Source: UBA10518 sp022837185
GTDB taxonomy: Bacteria > Desulfobacterota > Desulfobulbia > Desulfobulbales > Desulfobulbaceae
Length of the DNA stretch: 9,570 bases
Reading direction: 5' to 3'
NCBI GenBank assembly: GCA_034007705.1
Contig: JAVEQK010000046.1
Location: forward strand, 1 to 9,570
The notes beneath the pieces are model-generated. The model made no database searches and was not told where the DNA came from. It saw only the letters and a program-made list of their open reading frames with translations. Shown one piece after another: positions 1-5,764 of the stretch. The position numbers were made by a program, and so were the translations under genes. The number at the start of each line of letters is the position of its first letter. Position 1 is the first letter of the stretch.

Positions 1-75
1 TGGCTGGGGAGCAGGGATTCGAACCCCGAATAGGCAGAGTCAGAGTCTGCTGACTTACCATTAGTCAACTCCCCA
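1..75 (-). tRNA. tRNA-Gln (anticodon CUG)
   Basis: Read on the minus strand, the gene begins with acceptor strand TGGGGAG and ends with its exact complement CTCCCCA, discriminator G and an encoded CCA that touches the window edge. The anticodon stem GCAGA/TCTGC encloses the seven-base loop CTCTGAC, which places CTG at positions 34-36 and so reads CAG (Gln). The T arm carries the standard GGTTCGAATCC-type loop, and the D arm has GAC/GTC around TAATGGTAA. A G discriminator is usual for tRNA-Gln. The gene looks intact and functional. It lies downstream of, and in the same orientation as, the menaquinone operon, but has its own likely promoter (93-121). Confidence 0.96.
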
Positions 76-83
76 GCAGCTAA

Positions 84-112
84 GGGATAATAAAAATAGA
101 GGGTTAACCCTC
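84..112 (-). terminator. Candidate weak intrinsic terminator of the mqn operon
   Basis: In minus-strand RNA, GAGGG-TTAA-CCCTC (112-99) forms a five-base-pair hairpin with a four-base loop and is followed by the U-rich tract TATTTTTATTAT. This is the shape of a rho-independent terminator placed about 90 nt after the ubiX stop. The stem is short, and the site coincides with the tRNA-Gln promoter, so the hairpin may instead be a chance product of the promoter spacer palindrome. Confidence 0.35.
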
Positions 113-121
113 AGAAGTCAA
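93..121 (-). promoter_or_regulatory. Probable sigma-70 promoter of tRNA-Gln
   Basis: On the minus strand a -35 element TTGACT (116-121, five of six consensus bases) is followed by exactly 17 bp and a -10 element TATTTT (93-98, four of six). A second TATTAT-like hexamer lies directly after it. Transcription would start about 8-12 bp before the mature tRNA 5' end at 75. The 17-bp spacer consists largely of the perfect palindrome GAGGGTTAACCCTC (99-112). The same bases can also be read as a small terminator for the upstream operon, so the assignment is not exclusive. Confidence 0.6.
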
Positions 122-123
122 GG

Positions 124-177
124 AAAAATGCTCTTTTCGGCTGTCTCCCCGGGGGAAAGGTGCGGGAGGGGAAGAGC
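124..177 (-). terminator. Second candidate terminator after ubiX
   Basis: In minus-strand RNA, GCTCTT (177-172) can pair perfectly with AAGAGC (135-130). The second arm is followed by A and then five U residues (128-124). The 36-nt loop is C/G-rich and contains the self-complementary CCCCGGGG, which could form an inner helix. It begins 22 nt after the ubiX stop codon. The long loop makes it less convincing than a compact hairpin. It is an alternative or additional 3' end for the seven-gene operon. Confidence 0.35.
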
Positions 178-198
178 CGGTTTGACGCCGATGGGGGC

Positions 199-762
199 TC
201 AGCCGCCCCAGCGTTTCATGTCCCTGGCGCGGATGCCGAGATGGTCGCACAGGCGGCCGGCGTAGTGGCGGGCCAGGTCCTCGAGGGTGGCCGGCTTGTG
301 GTAGAACGAGGGCATGGGCGGGAAGATGGTGGCGCCCGCCTCGTGGGCCCGCAGCATGTTGGTCAGATGAGTGCGGTTCAGGGGGGTCTCGCGCACCGCC
401 AGGATCAGGGGACGGCGCTCCTTGAGGGTCACGTCCGCGGCCCGGTGGATGAGGTTGCCGGAAAAGCCGCCGGCAATGGCGCCCAGGGTGCCGACCGTGC
501 AGGGGAGGATGATCATGGCGTCGTACAGGCTCGAACCGCTGGCCATGGGCGCGGTGAAATCATCGACGGCGAACCAGCGCTCAACGTTGGGCAGCGCCTC
601 CGGCTCCATTCCCTGTTCGAGCCACAGGACCTTGCGGCCGGCATCGGAGATCATACCGTGTACCGTGACGCCGTTTTTCCCTAACAGGGTCAGCAGGGGC
701 TCGACATAGAGCATGCCGGTGGCGCCGGTGATTGCCAGGATAATCCGCTTGGGCGGGTTCAT
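199..762 (-). CDS. ubiX: UbiX-family flavin prenyltransferase
   Basis: This 187-residue protein has the usual length of the UbiX/Pad1 family, which attaches a dimethylallyl group to FMN to make prenyl-FMN, the cofactor of UbiD-type decarboxylases. Visible family signatures are the N-terminal phosphate loop ITGATG (11-16), LPCTVGTLGAIAGGFSGNL (86-104), RAADVTLKERRP (107-118), RETPL (124-128) and FPPMPSFYHKP (147-157). T15 sits where many family members have serine in GASG. No membrane segment is seen, so it is probably cytosolic. It is the last gene of the operon and starts 1 nt after the menG stop. AGGA lies about 10 nt before the ATG, a reasonable ribosome site. In this setting the prenyl-FMN probably serves the UbiD-like decarboxylase of the futalosine route, not ubiquinone synthesis. 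That decarboxylase is not in the window. Confidence 0.93.
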   Translation of the reverse strand: MNPPKRIILAITGATGMLYVEPLLTLLGKNGVTVHGMISDAGRKVLWLEQGMEPEALPNVERWFAVDDFTAPMASGSSLYDAMIILPCTVGTLGAIAGGFSGNLIHRAADVTLKERRPLILAVRETPLNRTHLTNMLRAHEAGATIFPPMPSFYHKPATLEDLARHYAGRLCDHLGIRARDMKRWGG

Positions 763-763
763 G

Positions 764-1483
764 TCATTTGATTCCTATGTAGATGGTGACGATGCCGAAG
801 GTCAGGGGTTTGTGATCCGTTGTCCCGAAGCCGGCTTCCCGCAGCATGCCCAGCAGCTCACGCGGTTCATAAAAGGCGGCGATGGAGCTGGCCAGGTATT
901 CGTAGGCCTCCTGGTCGCCGGAGATCATGCCGGCGATTCTGGGCAGGACCCGGTTGAGGTAGAAGCTGTACAGGGGCTTGATCACCGGGTTGGTGGGCCT
1001 GGAGAATTCGAGGATCAGGAGCTTGCCGCCGGGTTTGAGCACCCGGTGCATCTCGTTGAGGCCCTGCTGGGTGCGCGACAGGTTGCGGACCCCGAAGGCG
1101 ACGGTGCAGCCCCAGAAGGTGTTGTCCGGCGCGGGGATTTCCTCGCCGTCGCCGCAGACCGGAAAGATGCGGGGGCGGCGGTGGTCGGCGGGCAGGGTTT
1201 TCATGCCGCTGCGCAGCATGTCCTCGCAGAAGTCGACGGCCAAGACCCGCCTGTTTTTGGCCTGCCTGGTCAGCTCCAGGGACAGGGGCAGGGTGCCGGC
1301 GCACAGGTCGAGGACGGCGCCGTCCGGAAAAGGCCTGAGCATCCGAGTGGTCTTCCAGCGCCAGTAGCGGTCGACCTGGAAGGAAAGCAGTGAGTTGAGC
1401 AGGTCGTACCGGGAGCTGATCGAGGCGAACTTGTCGCGGACGAATTTCTTTTTTTCTTCCGGTTGGTGCATGGAGTCGTTCAT
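764..1483 (-). CDS. menG: Demethylmenaquinone methyltransferase (MenG/UbiE)
   Basis: This 239-residue class I SAM methyltransferase should carry out the last step of menaquinone synthesis, C-methylation of demethylmenaquinone. Family marks include FASISSRYDLLN (19-30), the SAM-binding motif I VLDLCAGTL (57-65), the acidic strand AVDFCEDML (82-90), AFGVRNL (129-135), LKPGGKLLILEFSRP (149-163) and the region around YSFYLNRVLPRIAG (172-185) leading into GDQEAYEYLASSI. Motif I is slightly unusual: the common GTGD is GTLP here. The ATG overlaps the mqnA stop as ATGA, and GGCGGGA upstream could act as ribosome site, so translational coupling is likely. The same enzyme can methylate the ubiquinone precursor in other bacteria, but the futalosine neighbours argue for menaquinone. 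Confidence 0.95.
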   Translation of the reverse strand: MNDSMHQPEEKKKFVRDKFASISSRYDLLNSLLSFQVDRYWRWKTTRMLRPFPDGAVLDLCAGTLPLSLELTRQAKNRRVLAVDFCEDMLRSGMKTLPADHRRPRIFPVCGDGEEIPAPDNTFWGCTVAFGVRNLSRTQQGLNEMHRVLKPGGKLLILEFSRPTNPVIKPLYSFYLNRVLPRIAGMISGDQEAYEYLASSIAAFYEPRELLGMLREAGFGTTDHKPLTFGIVTIYIGIK

Positions 1484-2340
1484 TTTCCCGCCTGGTCCGC
1501 CGCCGGAGAGGACCCGGGAAACAGTTTCAGGGGCAGGGCGCCCGGGGCCGCATCGCCCCGCTCGATGAGATAGCCGAAAAACCGTTCCAGGCCCTGTTGT
1601 TGTTCCGGATCGAGGGTGTGCTGGATCTGGAGCAGATAGCCGTGGCAGGCATCGACGTCCATGGGGATGCGGGCCGCCACGTCGGCACAGATTGCAGACA
1701 GCCGCTCCCTGCCTCTCTTGCGGCAGCCGATCAGGATTTGCCGGACCTTTTCCAGGGTCACCGGCTCGGAGCGGACATATTCCTCCCGCACGACAAACAC
1801 CGAAAAGACAAAGGGAAGGCCGGTGTATTTCCTCCAGACTTCCGCCAGGTCAAGTTTGTGGGGATAGGTATTCTCGATATTGAGACGCAGGGCGTCATCA
1901 CCGATGGCCAGGATGGCGCTGACATCGGAGTTCCCGCCCGCGGTCAGGATGTCGCCGGTGGTGTAGCGCGGCTGGATGCCGAAGAATTTTTCCAGCACGA
2001 TTTTCACCAGGGCCACCGATGTCGCCGACTGGCTGGACAGCATGACCAGTCTGCCGGCCAACTGCTCGGGCGGAACGGCGGAAAAAAGAAAAACGCTGCC
2101 CACCGGGCCGTTGGCGCTGATGGAGAGATCGGCAAGGATGCGGTATTTTTCCGGCCTGACCGCATACTCGTAGCACGAGACCATACCCAGGTCGAGCTCG
2201 TCATGGGCCAGCATCCGGTTCAGGGTGCTGGGCGGGGCCGTGGTCACCAGCCAGTCGGAATCCAGATCCAGGGTTTTCCATTCCTCGTAGATGGGAGCGG
2301 TGTTGATGTAGTTGACCATGCCGATGCGAACGGTTGTCAT
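1480..2340 (-). CDS. mqnA: Chorismate dehydratase MqnA
   Basis: MqnA removes water from chorismate to give 3-[(1-carboxyvinyl)oxy]benzoate, the entry step of the futalosine menaquinone pathway. The 286-residue product has the periplasmic-binding-protein-like fold of the MqnA/MqnD family, without a signal peptide. Recognisable segments are IGMVNYINTAPIYE (6-19), APPSTLNRMLAHDELDLGM (35-53), GPVGSVFLFS (78-87), LSSQSATSVALVK (101-113), AILAIGDDAL (142-151), WRKYTGLPFVFSVFVVR (169-185) and LERFFGYL (251-258). I chose the ATG at 2340 because it overlaps the mqnX stop as ATGA, has GGTGGA just upstream and puts the conserved start of the fold close to Met1. An in-frame ATG at 2352 would add MGGR but has no ribosome site. 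The VNYINTAPIY start marks MqnA, not MqnD. Confidence 0.95.
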   Translation of the reverse strand: MTTVRIGMVNYINTAPIYEEWKTLDLDSDWLVTTAPPSTLNRMLAHDELDLGMVSCYEYAVRPEKYRILADLSISANGPVGSVFLFSAVPPEQLAGRLVMLSSQSATSVALVKIVLEKFFGIQPRYTTGDILTAGGNSDVSAILAIGDDALRLNIENTYPHKLDLAEVWRKYTGLPFVFSVFVVREEYVRSEPVTLEKVRQILIGCRKRGRERLSAICADVAARIPMDVDACHGYLLQIQHTLDPEQQQGLERFFGYLIERGDAAPGALPLKLFPGSSPAADQAGK

Positions 2341-3566
2341 GCGTCCACCCATGCCGGTTGAATTTCACTGTTTCCGGTGACCAGATACTCGTAGAGCTCC
2401 GGCGCCGAGCCGATCTTCTCCGTCAGCGGCACGGCCAGGAACCGTGCGGATTTTCCCGGAGCAAGCGTACCGTACATGCCAGCCAGGCCCAGGGCCGATG
2501 CGCCGCCGAGAGTCGCCATGGCAAAAATCCGGGCCGGGTCGATGTCCGGAGCGTTTTCCTGCAGGATGCGCATTTCCCGCCAGATGGACAGTTCGGGGTT
2601 GCTGGCCAGGCTGTCCGAGCCAAGGGCGGGGAGGATTCCGTGGCGCAGGAAAAGGGCCGCCGGGGCCGTGCCGACCTGGAGATACCTGTTGCTGCCGGGA
2701 CAGAGACAGACCCTGGCGCCGGTCTCCGCCAGGATCATGACCTCCTCAACGCTGACATGTATGCAGTGCACGCATATGGTCCGCTCATCGAGGACGCCCA
2801 GGCTGTGCAGGTAGCGCACCGAACCGAAGTTGTCGGCTCCGGCGGGCGGCTGGTAGGTATCGTCGAGAAAGCCGCGCTCCCGGAGAAAAGTATAGAGTTC
2901 GCCCGTTGCCCGGCTGAGCAGGTCGCCTTCCGACGCCGGCTCGGCGACATGGATGGGAAACGGGTGGTTGAGGCGCCGGGCGCGGAATTTCAGCGACTGG
3001 ATCAGTTCAGCGTGGGTGGAGTAGGGCGCGTGGGCCGTGAACATCCTGTCATCGGGCTCCCGGCCGAGCTGTTCGCGCACCGTCCGGCGGGTGGCTGGTG
3101 AACGGCCTAAGAATTCCCGGAAGGGCAGGAGGGCGCCGGGAAACTCCTGGCTGAGGCGCAGGCCGAGGTCGGTGTTGCCGATATCGCCCATGGCGATGAC
3201 CCCGCTGTCGTGCTGGACCTGCATGATCCGTCGGGCGGCTGTCTCCACGGCGGCCCCGGTTGCCCCAAGCTGCTGGCGCAGGTCGAGCAGGGCGGCGATC
3301 CAGTCCGTGAACCCGGCCACTTCCTGCCGGCAGCGGGGAATGTGCAGATGGGAAAGCTCCAGGTGGATGTGGGCGTTGACCAGCGGAGGGGTCAGGGTGC
3401 AATGTTCATGCTCCCGGACCGGGGCGCCGGGATATTGTTTGTTCAGCTCCCGGGCCGGGCCGACTCCGACAATACTGCCCGCCCGGACCGCTACGGCTCC
3501 GTCGGCAATGGCGGGCCCGTCCACCCGGACGACCCAGGGGGCGCGATGGAGAAGTACTGACTGCAC
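2337..3566 (-). CDS. mqnX: 6-amino-6-deoxyfutalosine deaminase MqnX (amidohydrolase)
   Basis: This 409-residue metal-dependent amidohydrolase belongs to the methylthioadenosine/SAH deaminase-like group. Likely metal ligands are the HxH pair H66/H68 in NAHIHLE, H206 in IHVAEP (with E209) and D318 in GSDS. CVHCIHV (265-271) and APYSTH (180-185) are further active-site segments. The family includes SAH/MTA deaminases, guanine deaminase and MqnX. Its position between mqnC and mqnA makes aminodeoxyfutalosine to futalosine the expected reaction. The start is GTG at 3566, 3 nt after the mqnC TAA, with no clear Shine-Dalgarno sequence, so coupling to mqnC translation is likely. The stop overlaps mqnA by 4 nt. 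MqnX implies that a futalosine hydrolase (MqnB) is needed next, and none is present here. Exact substrate is inferred from context. Confidence 0.88.
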   Translation of the reverse strand: MQSVLLHRAPWVVRVDGPAIADGAVAVRAGSIVGVGPARELNKQYPGAPVREHEHCTLTPPLVNAHIHLELSHLHIPRCRQEVAGFTDWIAALLDLRQQLGATGAAVETAARRIMQVQHDSGVIAMGDIGNTDLGLRLSQEFPGALLPFREFLGRSPATRRTVREQLGREPDDRMFTAHAPYSTHAELIQSLKFRARRLNHPFPIHVAEPASEGDLLSRATGELYTFLRERGFLDDTYQPPAGADNFGSVRYLHSLGVLDERTICVHCIHVSVEEVMILAETGARVCLCPGSNRYLQVGTAPAALFLRHGILPALGSDSLASNPELSIWREMRILQENAPDIDPARIFAMATLGGASALGLAGMYGTLAPGKSARFLAVPLTEKIGSAPELYEYLVTGNSEIQPAWVDA

Positions 3567-3569
3567 GGT

Positions 3570-4640
3570 TTATGGCCGGTCCTGGACCAGGGTATAGTTC
3601 ATCAGCCTTTGCCGGGGCTCGAATCCGGCGTCGCGCACCAGGCGCCGGATTTCGCTTTCCGCAAGGCGGAAGCGGACGCCGGCGGCGGCGACCACGTTTT
3701 CCTCGATCATGGTGCTGCCGAAGTCGTTGGCGCCGAAGTACAGGGAGAGCTGGGCTATTTTCGGCCCCTGGGTGACCCAGGAGGCCTGAATGTTGTCCAC
3801 ATTGTCCAGGAATATGCGGCTTAAGGCGAGCATCTTCAGGTAGCCGAAGGCCGTCTCCTTTTCGATCCCCGCTCCGGCGGCCAGGGCGGTGTTGTCCGGC
3901 TGGAAGGGCCAGGGGATGAAGGCGGTAAAGCCCGAGGTCCGGTCCTGCAGGTCGCGGATCCGGCGCAGGTGCTCCAGGCGTTCGGCCATGGTCTCGATAT
4001 GGCCGAACATCATGGTGGCCGTTGTGCGCAGACCCAGGCCATGGGCGGTCTCCATGACCTCGATCCATTTGTCGGCCGAGCATTTGCGGGGAGCAACCTG
4101 CCTCCTGACCCGGTCCGAGAGGATTTCGGCCCCGCCGCCCGGGATGGAATCCAGCCCGGCAGTGATGAGACGGACCAGCACCTCGCGGATGCTCAGCCCG
4201 GAGAGGTCGGCGAAGTGGCAGACCTCCGGCGGGGAAAACCCATGGACGTGAATGTCCAGCGATTTCATGAATCGGAGCATGTCCTCGTAGTATTCGAGGG
4301 GCAGGCCGGGGTGCAGCCCGCCCTGCAGGAGAATCTGGGTCCCGCCCAGTTCCTTGGTCTCCCGTATCTTCCGTTCAAGCTCTTCGCGGCTGAGGACCGA
4401 ACCGGCGGGATCATCCGGGGCCTTGAAAAAAGCACAGAATTTGCAGGCCGAGATGCAGATGTCGGTATAGTTGATATTGCGGTCAATGACGTAGGTGACC
4501 AGCGGTTCCGGATGGAGGCGCCGGCGGACATGGTCGGCCAGGAAGCCGAGTTGAAAAAGATCGCTGCTGCCGGCCAGGCGGAGGAACTCCTCCTCAGAAA
4601 TGCGTTCTCCGGCCCGGACCTTGTCAGCGATGTGCCTCAT
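3570..4640 (-). CDS. mqnC: Cyclic dehypoxanthine futalosine synthase MqnC (radical SAM)
   Basis: MqnC is a radical SAM enzyme that closes the ring of dehypoxanthine futalosine, the precursor of 1,4-dihydroxy-6-naphthoate. The 356-residue protein has the CxxxCxxC cluster motif as C62, C66 and C69 in CISACKFCAF, preceded by DRNINYTDI (53-61). It also has QGGLHPGLPLEYY (106-118), SIPGGGAEIL (165-174), MMFGHIETMAERLEHL (210-225) and FIPWPFQPDNT (241-251), all typical of the MqnC/MqnE/CofH-like family. ISACKFCAFF and the WPFQP segment favour MqnC over MqnE. The ATG lies 7 nt after the mqnE stop and no strong ribosome site is visible, so reinitiation after mqnE is plausible. About one third of its residues match the next gene upstream, so the two are paralogues with different jobs. 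Confidence 0.93.
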   Translation of the reverse strand: MRHIADKVRAGERISEEEFLRLAGSSDLFQLGFLADHVRRRLHPEPLVTYVIDRNINYTDICISACKFCAFFKAPDDPAGSVLSREELERKIRETKELGGTQILLQGGLHPGLPLEYYEDMLRFMKSLDIHVHGFSPPEVCHFADLSGLSIREVLVRLITAGLDSIPGGGAEILSDRVRRQVAPRKCSADKWIEVMETAHGLGLRTTATMMFGHIETMAERLEHLRRIRDLQDRTSGFTAFIPWPFQPDNTALAAGAGIEKETAFGYLKMLALSRIFLDNVDNIQASWVTQGPKIAQLSLYFGANDFGSTMIEENVVAAAGVRFRLAESEIRRLVRDAGFEPRQRLMNYTLVQDRP

Positions 4641-4647
4641 CGGAAAA

Positions 4648-5742
4648 TCAGTAGGTGCGAAGGACGTTGTACAGGGTGTCGCGCTCTATGGGTTCCCGGC
4701 CGGCTTCGCGGATCAGCCGGATCAGGGTTTTATGGCCGAGGGCCTGTTCGGTTTCCGCGCCCGCCATATGGGTGATGACTTCCTCCTTGACCGTTCCGTC
4801 CATGTCGTCGGCTCCGAAGGAAAGGGCGATCTGGGCCAGTTTCGGACCGATCATGACCCAGTATGCCTTGATATGCGGAAAATTGTCCAGCATGAGCCGG
4901 GCCACGGCGATGTTTCGCAGGTCCTCGATGCCGGTGGTGCCGGAATGTTCAGCCATCTGGGTGTTCTTGGGATGAAAGGCCAGGGGGATGAAGGCCAGGA
5001 AGCCGCCGGTTTCGTCCTGGGTGCGGCGCAGGATGTCGAGGTGCTCCAGCCGCTCGTCGATGGTTTCGATGTGGCCGTAGAGCATGGTGGCGTTGGTGTA
5101 CAGGTCGTGGCGGTGGGCTGTTTTCGCCACCTCGATCCAGTCCTCGCCGGGAAGTTTCCGCTCGCAGGTGAGCCGGCGGACCCGGGGGTTGAACACCTCG
5201 GCGCCGCCTCCGGGCAGGGAGCCCAGGCCGGCTTCCTTCAGTTCATCCAGGGTGTCGCCCACGGACTTGCCGGCCAGCCCGGCCAGGTGATGGATTTCCA
5301 CGCAGGTGAAGGCCTGGATGTGGACATCGGGGCGGATTTCCCTGATGGCGCGCAGGAGGTCGAGATAATAGGAGTAGGGCAGGTCCGGATGGAGGCCGCC
5401 CACCATGTGGATTTCGTTGATCGGCTCGTCGAGCCGTTCACTGACCTTTCGCCTGACCTCGGCAACGTCCATTTCATAGGCCTGGGCGGAGGTTTTGTCC
5501 TTGCCGAAGGCGCAGAATTTGCACAGGTTGGTGCAGATATTGGAATAGTTGATGTGCTGGTTGTAGATGAAGTAGGCCCGGTTGCCGTTCTTCCTCTGCC
5601 GGACGATATCGGCCAGGAAGCCCAGGGCCAGGATATTGGAGGTAGCATAGAGCCGCCGCCCGTCATCGAGGCTCAGGCGCTCTCCCCCGCGTACCTTGTC
5701 GAGTATATCGCCGAAACCGGCCTCCTGAACGAACGTATCCAT
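4648..5742 (-). CDS. mqnE: Aminodeoxyfutalosine synthase MqnE (radical SAM)
   Basis: MqnE is a radical SAM enzyme that adds the adenosyl radical to 3-[(1-carboxyvinyl)oxy]benzoate, giving 6-amino-6-deoxyfutalosine. In the 364-residue product the [4Fe-4S] cysteines are C70, C74 and C77 in NICTNLCKFCAFGK, after the family segment NQHINYS (61-67). Other marks are MVGGLHPDLPYSYY (113-126), SLPGGGAEVF (175-184), MLYGHIETIDERLEHL (220-235) and FIPLAFHPKNT (251-261). The CKFCAFG and AFHPKN forms fit MqnE rather than MqnC. It starts 22 nt after the sigma-factor stop. The sequence just before the ATG is C/T-rich with no Shine-Dalgarno match, which is notable for a gene this far from the preceding stop. 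With MqnX present, MqnE feeds the deaminase branch of the pathway. Confidence 0.94.
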   Translation of the reverse strand: MDTFVQEAGFGDILDKVRGGERLSLDDGRRLYATSNILALGFLADIVRQRKNGNRAYFIYNQHINYSNICTNLCKFCAFGKDKTSAQAYEMDVAEVRRKVSERLDEPINEIHMVGGLHPDLPYSYYLDLLRAIREIRPDVHIQAFTCVEIHHLAGLAGKSVGDTLDELKEAGLGSLPGGGAEVFNPRVRRLTCERKLPGEDWIEVAKTAHRHDLYTNATMLYGHIETIDERLEHLDILRRTQDETGGFLAFIPLAFHPKNTQMAEHSGTTGIEDLRNIAVARLMLDNFPHIKAYWVMIGPKLAQIALSFGADDMDGTVKEEVITHMAGAETEQALGHKTLIRLIREAGREPIERDTLYNVLRTY

Positions 5743-5764
5743 GTGAAGGGAAGACTGGTCCCGC

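Noticed and set aside
2340..2352. The upstream ATG at 2352 as mqnA start
   Set aside because: It lacks a ribosome site and adds four residues not expected before the conserved fold. The ATG at 2340 has the ATGA overlap seen again at mqnA/menG.
3406..4083. A 225-codon minus-strand frame overlapping mqnC and mqnX
   Set aside because: It is an out-of-frame reading of two real genes, rich in R, P and G, and has no motif.
4648..5742. CofG/CofH (F420 synthesis) as identity of the radical SAM pair
   Set aside because: CofH-like proteins share the fold and motif, but the neighbours mqnX, mqnA and menG and the HINYSNICTNLCKFCAFG wording point to MqnE and MqnC.
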